From assembly GCF_051014445.1 (NCBI RefSeq), contig NC_135136.1, positions 22,462,001 through 22,526,000 on the forward strand: DNA of 64,000 bases. The letters run 5' to 3'. Below, in pieces: positions 37,735-48,840 of this stretch. A model generated the notes under the pieces. The model saw nothing but the letters and a program-made list of their open reading frames with translations, did not search any database and had not been told where the DNA came from. The position numbers were made by a program, and so were the translations under genes. The DNA comes from Colletes latitarsis (taxonomy: Eukaryota; Arthropoda; Insecta; Hymenoptera; Colletidae). Every line of letters begins with the position of its first letter. Positions within the stretch are counted from its first letter, which is position 1.

Positions 37735-40574
37735 GGCTCATGATTTTGCCTTCTTCGCATACTTGTTGGCCAGATCTTGGGTTTTTTTCGTGTTTGAATC
37801 ACGTAGTAATGTGGTAACACACTGAAGCAGTCAATTAAACCTGGTTTCGATCAATATTTTAGAGGATAACACCGGTTAGGTCTGGGTTAGGTCTGGGTTA
37901 TGCCCGCATCTGGCTCATGATTTTGCCTTCATCGCATACTTGTTGGCCAGATCCTGGGTTTTTTACGTGTTTGAATCACGTCGTAATGTGGTAACACACT
38001 GAAGCAGTCAATTAAACCTGGTTTCGATCAATATTTCAGAGGATAACACCGGTTAGGTCTGGGTTAGGTCTGGCAAATGCGCGCATCTGGCTTATTCTTG
38101 CGCCTTCTTCGCATACTTGTTGGTCAGATCCTGGGTTTTTTTCGTGTTTGAATCACGTAGGAATGTGGTAACACACTGAAGCAGTCAATTAAACCTGGTT
38201 TCGATCAATATTTCAGAGGATAACATCGGTTAGGTCTGGGTTAGGTCAGGGATATGCGCGCATCTGGCTTATACTTTCACCTTTTTCGCATACTTGTTGG
38301 CCAGATCCTGGGTTTTTTTCGTGTTTGAATCACGTAGGAATGTGGTAACACACTGAAGCAGTCAATTAAACCTGGTTTCGATCAATATTTTAGAGGATAA
38401 CACCGGTTAGGTCTGGGTTAGGTCCGGGATATGCCCGCATCTGGCTCATGATTTTGCCTTCTTCGCATACTTGTTGGCCAGATCCTGGGTTTTTTTCGTG
38501 TTTGAATCACGTAGTAATGTGGTAACACACTGAAGCTGTCAATTAAACCTGGTTTCGATCAATATTTCAGAGGATAACACCGGTTAGGTCTGGGTTAGGT
38601 CTGGGTTATGCCCGCATCTGGCTCATGATTTAGCCTTCTTCGCATACTTGTTGGCCAGATCCTGGGTATTTTCCGTGTTTGAATCACGTAGTAATGTGGT
38701 AACACACTGAAGCAGTCAATTACCCCTGGTTTCGATCAATATTTCAGAGGATAACACCGGTTAGGTCTGGGTTAGGTCTGGGTTTTGCCCGCATCTGGCT
38801 CATGATTTTGTCTTCTTCGCATACTTGTTGGCCAGATCCTGTGTTTTTTCCGTGTTTGATCACGTAGTAATGTGGTAGCACACTGAAGCAGTCAATAAAA
38901 CCTGGTTTCGATCAATATTTTAGAGGATAACACCGTTTAGGTCTGGGTTAGGTCTGGGATTTGCGCGCACCTGGCTTATACTTTCGCCTTTTTCGCATAC
39001 TTGTTGGCCAGATCCTGGGTATTTTCCGTGTTTGAATCACGTAGTAATGTGGTAATACACTGAAGCAGTCAATTAAACCTGGTTTCGATCAATATTTCAG
39101 AGGATAACACCGGTTAGGTCTGGGTTAGGTCTGGGAAATGCGCGCATCTGGCTTATTCTTTCGCCTTCTTCGCATACTTGTTGGCCAGATCCTGGGTTTT
39201 TTTCGTGTTTGAATCACGTAGTAATGTGGTACCACACTGAGGCAGTCAATTAAACCTGGTTTCGATCAATATTTTAGAGGATAACACCGGTTAGGTCTGG
39301 GTTAGGTCTGGGTTATGCCCGCATCTGGCTTATACTTTCACCTTTTTCGCATACTTGTTGGCCAGATCCTGGGTTTTTTTCGTGTTTGAATCACGTAGGA
39401 ATGTGGTAACACACTGAAGCAGACAATTAAACCTGGTTTCGATCAATATTTTAGAGGATAACACCGGTTAGGTCTGGGTTAGGTCTGGGTTATGCCCGCA
39501 TCTGGCTCATGATTTTGCCTTCTTCGCATACTTGTTGGCCAGATCTTGGGTTTTTTTCGTGTTTGAATCACGTAGTAATGTGGTAACACACTGAAGCAGT
39601 CAATTAAACCTGGTTTCGATCAATATTTTAGAGGATAACACCGGTTAGGTCTGGGTTAGGTCTGGGTTATGCCCGCATCTGGCTCATGATTTTGCCTTCA
39701 TCGCATACTTGTTGGCCAGATCCTGGGTTTTTTACGTGTTTGAATCACGTCGTAATGTGGTAACACACTGAAGCAGTCAATTAAACCTGGTTTCGATCAA
39801 TATTTCAGAGGATAACACCGGTTAGGTCTGGGTTAGGTCTGGCAAATGCGCGCATCTGGCTTATTCTTGCGCCTTCTTCGCATACTTGTTGGCCAGATCC
39901 TGGGTTTTTTTCGTGTTTGAATCACGTAGGAATGTGGTAACACACTGAAGCAGTCAATTAAACCTGGTTTCGATCAATATTTCAGAGGATAACATCGGTT
40001 AGGTCTGGGTTAGGTCAGGGATATGCGCGCATCTGGCTTATACTTTCACCTTTTTCGCATACTTGTTGGCCAGATCCTGGGTTTTTTTCGTGTTTGAATC
40101 ACGTAGGAATGTGGTAACACACTGAAGCAGTCAATTAAACCTGGTTTCGATCAATATTTTAGAGGATAACACCGGTTAGGTCTGGGTTAGGTCCGGGATA
40201 TGCCCGCATCTGGCTCATGATTTTGCCTTCTTCGCATACTTGTTGGCCAGATCCTGGGTTTTTTTCGTGTTTGAATCACGTAGTAATGTGGTAACACACT
40301 GAAGCTGTCAATTAAACCTGGTTTCGATCAATATTTCAGAGGATAACACCGGTTAGGTCTGGGTTAGGTCTGGGTTATGCCCGCATCTGGCTCATGATTT
40401 AGCCTTCTTCGCATACTTGTTGGCCAGATCCTGGGTATTTTCCGTGTTTGAATCACGTAGTAATGTGGTAACACACTGAAGCAGTCAATTACCCCTGGTT
40501 TCGATCAATATTTCAGAGGATAACACCGGTTAGGTCTGGGTTAGGTCTGGGTTTTGCCCGCATCTGGCTCATGA
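37735..40574 (+). repeat. 1.07 kb block repeated at offset 1769 bp
   Basis: Bases 37735-38805 match 39504-40574 at an offset of 1769 (10 x 177 minus 1). Shared are AGATCTTGGG, ATCACGTCGTAATG (CGTAATG at 37982 and 39751), GGCAAATGCGCGC, AACATCGGTTAGG, GGTCCGGGATATG and TCAATTACCCC. The match ends where 38810 has TTGTCTTCTTCGCATAC and 40580 has TTGCCTTCTTCGCTTAC, the latter being a left-domain marker (1051 and about 14425). Confidence 0.8.
39290..39355 (+). repeat. Hybrid monomer: B-type start joined to A-type end
   Basis: After GGTTATGCCCGCATCTGGC (B-type), the sequence switches to TTATACTTTCACC (A-type) at about 39330. Elsewhere the TTATGCCCGCATCTGG start is followed by CTCATG or a one-base variant of it (CACATG, GTCATG). 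The switch coincides with the end of the 8314-bp-offset duplication, so this copy probably marks an exchange breakpoint within the shared ATCTGGCT stretch. Confidence 0.75.
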
Positions 40575-41699
40575 TTTTGCCTTCTTCGCTTACTTGTTGG
40601 CCAGATCCTGTGTTTTTTCCGTGTTTGATCACGTAGTAATGTGGTAGCACACTGAAGCAGTCAATAAAACCTGGTTTCGATCAATATTTTAGAGGATAAC
40701 ACCGGTTAGGTCTGGGTTAGGTCTGGGATTTGCGCGCACCTGGCTTATACTTTTGCCTTTTTCGCATACTTGTTGGCCAGATCCTGGGTATTTTCCGTGT
40801 TTGAATCACGTAGGAATGTGGTAACACACTGAAGCTGTCAATTAAACCTGGTTTCGATCAATATTTTAGAGGATAACACCGGTTAGGTCTGGGTTAGGTC
40901 TGGGTTATGCCCGCATCTGTCTCATGATTTTGCCTTCTTCGCATACTTGTTGGCCAGATCCTGGGTTTTTTTCGTGTTTGAATCACGTAGTAATGTGGTA
41001 ACACACTGAAGCTGTCAATTAAACCTGGTTTCGATCAATATTTTAGAGGATAACACCGGTTAGGTCTGGGTTAGGTCTGGGTTATGCCCGCATCTGGCTC
41101 ATGATTTTGCCTTCTTCGCATACTTGTTGGCCAGATCTTGTGTTTTTTTCGTGTTTCAATCACGTAGTAATGTGGTAACACACTGAGGCAGTCAATTAAA
41201 CCTGGTTTCGATCAATATTTTAGAGGATATCACCGGTTAGGTCTGGGTTAGGTCTGGGATATGCGCGCATCTGGCTCATGATTTTGCCTTCTTCGCATAC
41301 TTGTTGGCCAGATCCTGGGTTTTTTTCGTGTTTGAATCACGTAGTAATGTGGTAATACACTGAAGCAGTCAATTAAACCTGGTTTCGATCAATATTTTAC
41401 AGGATACCACCGGTTAGGTCTGGGTTAGGTCTGGGTTATGCCCGCATCTGGCTCATGATTTTGCCTTCTTCGCATACTTGTTGGCCAGATCCTGGGTTTT
41501 TTTCGTGTTTGAATCACGTAGTAATGTTGTACCACACTGAGGCAGTCAATTAAACCTGGATTCGGACAGTATTTTAGAGGATAACACCGGTTAGGTCTGG
41601 GTTAGGTCTGGGTTATGCCCGCATCTGGCTCATGATTTTGCCTCCTTCGCATACTTGTTGGCCAGATCTTGGGTTTTTTTCGTGTTTCAATCACGTAGT

Positions 41700-43565
41700 A
41701 ATGTGGTAACACACTGAGGCAGTCAATTAAACCTGGATTCGGACAGTATTTTAGAGGATAACACCGGTTAGGTCTGGGTTAGGTCTGGGTTATGCCCGCA
41801 TCTGGCTCATGATTTTGCCTTCTTCGCATACTTGTTGGCGAGATCCTGGGTTTTTTTCGTGTTTGAATCACGTAGTAATGTGGTAATACACTGAAGCAGT
41901 CAATTAAACCTGGTTTCGATCAATATTTTACAGGATACCACCGGTTAGGTCTGGGTTAGGTCTGGGTTATGCCCGCATCTGGCTCATGATTTTGCCTTCT
42001 TCGCATACTTGTTGGCCAGATCCTGGGTTTTTTTCGTGTTTCAATCACGTAGTAATGTGGTAACACATTGAGGCAGTCTATTAAACCTGGATTCGGATAG
42101 TATTTTAGAGGATAACACTGGTTAGATCTGGGTTAGGTCTGGGTTATGCCCGCATCTGGCTCATGATTTGGCCTTCTTCGCATACTTGTTGGCCAGATCC
42201 TGGGTTTTTTTTCGTGTTTGAATCACGTAGTAATGTGGTAATACACTGAAGCAGTCAATTAAACCTGGTTTCGATCAATATTTTAGAGGATATCACCGGT
42301 TAGGTCTGGGTTAGGTCTGGGATATGCGCGCATCTGGCTTATGCTTTCGCCTTTTTCGCAAACTTGTTGGCCAGATCCTAGGGTTTTTCCGTGTTTGAAT
42401 CACGTAGTAATGTTGTACCGCACTGAGGCAGTCAATTAAACCTGGATTCGGACAGTATTTTAGAGGATAACACCGGTTAGGTCTGGGTTAGGTCTAGGTT
42501 ATGCCCGCATCTGGCTCATGATTTTGCCTTCTTCGCATACTTGTTGGCCAGATCCTGGGTTTTTTTCGTGTTTGAATCACGTAGTAATGTGGTAACACAC
42601 TGAAGCTGTCAATTAAACCTGGTTTCGATCAATATTTTAGAGGATAACACCGGTTAGGTCTGGGTTAGGTCTGGGTTATGCCCGCATCTGGCTCATGATT
42701 TTGCCTTCTTCGCATACTTGTTGGCCAGATCCTGGGTTTTTTCCGTGTTTGAATCACGTAGTAATGTGGTAACACACTGAAGCAGTCAATTAAACCTGGT
42801 TTCGATCAATAGTTCAGAGGATAACACCGGTTATGTCTGGGTTAGGTCTGGGAAATGCGCGCATCTGGCTTATACTTTCGCCTTCTTCGCATACTTGTTG
42901 GCCAGATCCTGGGTTTTTTTCGTGTGTGAATCACGTAGGAATGTGGTAACACACTGAGGCAGTCAATTAAACCTGGATTCGGACAGTATTTTAGAGGATA
43001 ACACCGGTTAGGTCTGGGTTAGGTCTGGGTTATGCCCGCATCTGGCTCATGATTTTGCCTTCTTCGCATACTTGTTGGCGAGATCCTGGGTTTTTTTCGT
43101 GTTTGAATCACGTAGTAATGTGGTAATACACTGAAGCAGTCAATTAAACCTGGTTTCGATCAATATTTTACAGGATACCACCGGTTAGGTCTGGGTTAGG
43201 TCTGGGTTATGCCCGCATCTGGCTCATGATTTTGCCTTCTTCGCATACTTGTTGGCCAGATCCTGGGTTTTTTTCGTGTTTCAATCACGTAGTAATGTGG
43301 TAACACATTGAGGCAGTCTATTAAACCTGGATTCGGATAGTATTTTAGAGGATAACACTGGTTAGATCTGGGTTATGCCCGCATCTGGCTCATGATTTTG
43401 CCTTCTTCGCATACTTGTTGGCCAGATCCTGGGTTTTTTTTCGTGTTTGAATCACGTAGTAATGTGGTAATACACTGAAGCAGTCAATTAAACCTGGTTT
43501 CGATCAATATTTTAGAGGATATCACCGATTAGGTCTGGGTTAGGTCTGGGATATGCGCGCATCTG
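41700..43565 (+). repeat. 7-monomer duplication, offset 1240 bp
   Basis: Bases 41700-42335 match 42940-43565 at offset 1240 (7 x 177 plus 1). Both have GGATTCGGACAG, TTGGCGAGATCC, CAGGATACCACCGG, an ACATTGAGGCAGTCTATT monomer with GGATAGTATTTTAG, AACACTGGTTAGATCTGG, and an 8-T tract. The second copy lost one 11-mer at about 43371. A further shared marker, AATAGTTCAGAGG (42809 and 43684), lies 875 bp apart. Confidence 0.83.
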
Positions 43566-44424
43566 GCTCATGATTTTGCCTTCTTCGCATACTTGTTGGC
43601 CAGATCCTGGGTTTTTTCCGTGTTTGAATCACGTAGTAATGTGGTAACACACTGAAGCAGTCAATTAAACCTGGTTTCGATCAATAGTTCAGAGGATAAC
43701 ACCGGTTAGGTCTGGGTTAGGTCTGGGAAATGCGCGCATCTGGCTTATACTTTCGCCTTCTTCGCATACTTGTTGGCCAGATCCTGGGTTTTTTTCGTGT
43801 TTGAATCACGTAGGAATGTGGTAACACACTGAAGCTGTCAATTAAACCTGGTTTCGATCAATATTTTAGAGGATAACACCGGTTAGGTCTGGGTTAGGTC
43901 TGGGTTATGCCCGCATCTGTCTCATGATTTTGCCTTCTTCGCATACTTGTTGGCCAGATCCTGGGTTTTTTTCGTGTTTCAATCACGTAGTAATGTGGTA
44001 ACACACTGAAGCTGTCAATTAAACCTGGTTTCGATCAATATTTTAGAGGATAGCACCGGTTAGGTCTGGGTTAGGTCCGGGTTATGCCCGCATCTGGCTC
44101 ATGATTTTGCCTTCTTCGCATACTTGTTGGCCAGATCCTGGGTTTTTTTCGTGTTTGAATCACGTAGTAATGTGGTAATACACTGAAGCAGTCAATAAAA
44201 CCTGGTTTCGATCAATATTTTAGAGGATAACACCGGTTAGGTCTGGGTTAGGTCTGGGTTATGCCCGCATCTGGCTCATGATTTTGCCTTCTTCGCATAC
44301 TTGTTGGCGAGATCCTGGGTTTTTTTCGTGTTTGAATCACGTAGTAATGTGCTAACACACTGAAGCTGTCAATTAAACCTGGTTTCGATCAATATTTTAG
44401 AGGATAACACCGGTTAGGTCTGGG

Positions 44425-44712
44425 TTAGGTCTGGGTTATGCCCGCATCTGGCTCATGATTTTGCCTTCTTCGCATACTTGTTGGCCAGATCCTGGGTTTT
44501 TTTCGTGTTTCAATCGCGTAGTAATGTGGTAACACACTGAGACAGTCTATTAAACCTGGATTCGATGAATATTTTAGAGGATAACACCGGTTAGGTCTGG
44601 GATAGGTCCGGGATATGCCCACATCTGGGTCATGATTATGCCTTCTTCGCATACTTGTTGGCCAGATCCTGGGTTTTTTTCGTGTTTGAATCACGTAGTA
44701 ATGTGGTAACAC
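44425..44712 (-). other. Stop-free variant dimer (representative of 15 copies)
   Basis: In a typical monomer the minus strand has in-frame stops from TTAGGTCTGGG (TAA) and CGATCAATATT (TGA). In this variant they are changed to GATAGGTCCGGG and CGATGAATATT, so a 288-bp frame of 95 codons stays open across about 1.6 monomers. Equivalent frames start at 46194, 46903, 50430, 50784, 51315, 51846, 52377, 53085, 53793, 56082, 56613, 58736, 60328 and 61036. All begin with GTG, read out of GTGGTAACAC, not ATG. The translation is basic and low-complexity by repetition, with no domain, signal or family resemblance. I treat it as a marker of one monomer lineage, not as a gene. Confidence 0.85.
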
Positions 44713-46169
44713 ACTGAAGCTGTCAATTAAACCTGGTTTCGATGAATATTTTAGAGGATAACACCGGTTAGGTCTGGGTTAGGTCTGGGTTATGCCCGCA
44801 TCTGGCTCATGATTTTGCCTTCTTCGCATACTTGCTGGCCAGATCTTGGGTTTTTTTCGTGTTTGAATCACGTAGTAATGTGGTAACACACTGAAGCAGT
44901 CAATTAAACCTGGTTTCGATCAATATTTTAGAGGATAACACCGGTTAGGTCTGGGTTAGGTCTGGGTTATGCCCGCATCTGGCTCATGATTTTGCCTTCT
45001 TCGCATACTTGTTGGCCAGATCCAGGGGTTTTTTCGTGTTTGAATCGCGTAGTAATGTGGTAACACACTGAAGCAGTCAATTAAACCTGGTTTCGATCAA
45101 TATTTCAGAGGATAACACCGGTTAGGTCTGGGTTAGGTCTGGGTTATGCCCGCATCTGGCTCATGATTTTGCCTTCTTCGCATACTTGTTGGCCAGATCC
45201 TGGGTTTTTTTCGTGTTTGAATCACGTAGTAATGTGGTAATACCCTGAAGCAGTCAATTAAACCTGGTTTCGATCAATATTTTAGAGGATAACACCGGTT
45301 AGGTCTGGGTTAGGTCTGGGTTATGCCCGCATCTGGCTCATGATTTTGCCTTCTTCGCATACTTGTTGGCCAGATCCTGGGTTTTTTCCGTCTTTGATCA
45401 CGTAGTAATGTGGTAACACACTGAAGCAGTCAATAAAACCTGGTTTCGATCAATATTTTAGAGGATAACACCGGTTAGGTCTGGGTTAGGTCTGGGATTT
45501 GCGCGCATCTGGCTTATACTTTCGCCTTTTTCGCAAACTTGTTGGCCAGATCCTGGGTTTTTTTCGTGTTTGGACCACGTAGTAATGTGGTAACACACTG
45601 AAGCTGTCAATTAAACCTGGTTTCGATCAATATTTTAGAGGATAACACCGGTTAGGTCTGGGTTAGGTCTGGGTTATGCCCGCATCTGGCTCATGATTTT
45701 GCCTTCTTCGCATACTTGTTGGCCAGATCTTGGGTTTTTTTCGTGTTTCAATCACGTAGTAATGTGGTAACACACTGAGGCAGTCAATTAAACCTGGATT
45801 TGGACAGTATTCTAGAGGATAACACCGGTTAGGTCTGGGTTAGGTCTGGGTTATGCCCGCATCTGGCTCATGATTTTGCCTTCTTCGCATACTTGTTGGC
45901 GAGATCCTGGGTTTTTTTCGTGTTTGAATCACGTAGTAATGTGGTAATACACTGAAGCAGTCAATTAAACCTGGTTTCGATCAATATTTTACAGGATACC
46001 ACCGGTTAGGTCTGGGTTAGGTCTGGGTTATGCCCGCATCTGGCTCATGATTTTGCCTTCTTCGCATACTTGTTGGCCAGATCCTGGGTTTTTTTCGTGT
46101 TTGAATCACGTAGTAATGTGGTAACACACTGAAGCTGTCAATTAAACCTGGTTTCGATCAATATTTTAG

Positions 46170-48840
46170 AGGATAACACCGGTTAGGTCTGGGTTAGGTC
46201 TGGGTTATGCCCGCATCTGGCTCATGATTTTGCCTTCTTCGCATACTTGTTGGCCAGATCCTGGGTTTTTTTCGTGTTTCAATCGCGTAGTAATGTGGTA
46301 ACACACTGAGGCAGTCTATTAAACCTGGATTCGATGAATATTTTAGAGGATAACACCGGTTAGGTCTGGGATAGGTCCGGGATATGCCCACATCTGGGTC
46401 ATGATTTTGCCTTCTTCGCATACTTGTTGGCCAGATCCTGGGTTTTTTTCGTGTTTGAATCACGTAGTAATGTGGTAACACACTGAGACAGTCTATTAAA
46501 CCTGGATTCGATCAATATTTTAGAGGATAACACCGGTTAGGTCTGGGTTAGGTCTGGGTTATGCCCACATCTGGGTCATGATTTTGCCTTCTTCGCATAC
46601 TTGTTGGCCAGATCCTGGGTTTTTTTCGTGTTTGAATCACGTAGTAATGTGGTAACACACTGAAGCTGTCAATTAAACCTGGTTTCGATCAATATTTTAG
46701 AGGATAACACCGGTTAGGTCTGGGTTAGGTCTGGGTTATGCCCGCATCTGGCTCATGATTTTGCCTTCTTCGCATACTTGTTGGCCAGATCCTGGGTTTT
46801 TTTTTGTGTTTGAATCACGTAGTAATGTGGTAATACACTGAAGCAGTCAATAAAACCTGGTTTCGATCAATATTTTAGAGGATAACACCGGTTAGGTCTG
46901 GGTTAGGTCTGGGTTATGCCCGCATCTGGCTCATGATTTTGCCTTCTTCGCATACTTGTTGGCCAGATCCTGGGTTTTTTTCGTGTTTCAATCGCGTAGT
47001 AATGTGGTAACACAATGAGACAGTCTATTAAACCTGGATTCGATGAATATTTTAGAGGATAACACCGGTTAGGTCTGGGATAGGTCCGGGATATGCCCAC
47101 ATCTGGGTCATGATTTTGCCTTCTTCGCATACTTGTTGGCCAGATCCTGGGTTTTTTTCGTGTTTGAATCACGTAGTAATGTGGTAACACACTGAAGCTG
47201 TCAATTAAACCTGGTTTCGATCAATATTTTAGAGGATAACACCGGTTAGGTCTGGGTTAGGTCTGGGTTATGCCCACATCTGGGTCATGATTTTGCCTTC
47301 TTCGCATACTTGTTGGCCAGATCCTGGGTTTTTTTCGTGTTTGAATCACGTAGTAATGTGGTAACACACTGAAGCTGTCAATTAAACCTGGTTTCGATCA
47401 ATATTTTAGAGGATAACACCGGTTAGGTCTGGGTTAGGTCTGGGTTATGCCCGCATCTGGCTCATGATTTTGCCTTCTTCGCATACTTGTTGGCCAGATC
47501 CTGGGTTTTTTTCGTGTTTGAATCACGTAGTAATGTGGTAATACCCTGAAGCAGTCAATTAAACCTGGTTTCGAACAATATTTTAGAGGATAACACCGGT
47601 TAGGTCTGGGTTAGGTCTGGGTTATGCCCGCAGCTGGCTCATGATTTTGCCTTCTTCGCATACTTGTTGGCCAGATCTTGGGTTTTTTTCGTGTTTGAAT
47701 CACGTAGTAATGTGGTAACACACTGAAGCAGTCAATTAAACCTGGTTTCGATCGATATTTTAGAGGATAACACCGGTTAGGTCTGGGTTAGGTCTGGGTT
47801 ATGCCCGCATCTGGCTCATGATTTTGCCTTCTTCGCATACTTGTTGGCCAGATCCTGGGTTTTTTTCGTGTTTGAATCACGTAGTAATGTGGTAATACCC
47901 TGAAGCAGTCAATTAAACCTGGTTTCGATCAATATTTTAGAGGATAACACCGGTTAGGTCTGGGTTAGGTCTGGGTTATGCCCGCATCTGGCTCATGATT
48001 TTGCCTTCTTCGCATACTTGTTGGCCAGATCCTGGGTTTTTTCCGTCTTTGATCACGTAGTAATGTGGTAACACACTGAAGCAGTCAATAAAACCTGGTT
48101 TCGATCAATATTTTAGAGGGTAACACCGGTTAGGTCTGGGTTAGGTCTGGGATTTGCGCGCATCTGGCTTATACTTTCGCCTTTTTCGCAAACTTGTTGG
48201 CCATATCCTGGGTTTTTTTCGTGTTTGTATCACGTAGTAATGTGGTAACACACTGAAGCTGTCAATTAAACCTGGTTTCGATCAATATTTTAGAGGATAA
48301 CACCGGTTAGGTCTGGGTTAGGTCTGGGTTATGCCCGCATCTGGCTCATGATTTTGCCTTCTTCGCATACTTGTTGGCCAGATCTTGGGTTTTTTTCGTG
48401 TTTCAATCACGTAGTAATGTGGTAACACACTGAGGCAGTCAATTAAACCTGGATTCGGACAGTATTCTAGAGGATAACACCGGTTAGGTCTGGGTTAGGT
48501 ATGGGTTATGCCCGCATCTGGCTCATGATTTTGCCTTCTTCGCATACTTGTTGGCGAGATCCTGGGTTTTTTTCGTGTTTGAATCACGTAGTAATGTGGT
48601 AATACACTGAAGCAGTCAATTAAACCTGGTTTCGATCAATATTTTACAGGATACCACCGGTTAGGTCTGGGTTAGGTCTGGGTTATGCCCGCATCTGGCT
48701 CATGATTTTGCCTTCTTCGCATACTTGTTGGCCAGATCCTGGGTTTTTTTCGTGTTTGAATCACGTAGTAATGTGGTAACACACTGAAGCTGTCAATTAA
48801 ACCTGGTTTCGGACAGTATTCTAGAGGATAACACCGGTTA
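46170..48840 (+). repeat. 2.67 kb block present three times (46.2, 53.1, 60.3 kb)
   Basis: Bases 46170-48840, 53061-55730 and 60304-62973 correspond at offsets of 6890 and 7243 bp (39 and 41 monomers minus 13 and 14). Shared are the stop-free variant dimers (46194, 53085, 60328 and 46903, 53793, 61036), CAATGAGACAGTC, GGTAATACCCTG, ATCGATATTTTAG, TCCGTCTTTGATC, AGAGGGTAACACC, TTGGCCATATCC (ccatatcc at 48201, 55091, 62334) and TGGTTTCGGACAG. Private substitutions are few, such as CTCGGTTATGCCTGC near 53092. Confidence 0.88.

Larger units (their letters stand above)
1..41000 (+). repeat. Left domain: interleaved A-type and B-type monomers, high variant diversity
   Basis: Here A-type 3' modules (GCGCGCATCTGGCTTATAC, usually preceded by GGAAAT, GGATAT or GGATTT) alternate irregularly with B-type modules (TTATGCCCGCATCTGGCTCATG). 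T-tract variants are diverse: TTTTTTTCG, TTTTTTCCG, TATTTTCCG, TTTTTTACG and TTTTGTCG. A 1-bp deletion (TTTGATCACG for TTTGAATCACG) and a 4-bp deletion (GCATCTTATAC, for example near 8750, 11931, 14050 and 20936) recur. The boundary with the right domain is gradual, roughly 40.8 to 43.8 kb. Confidence 0.75.
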
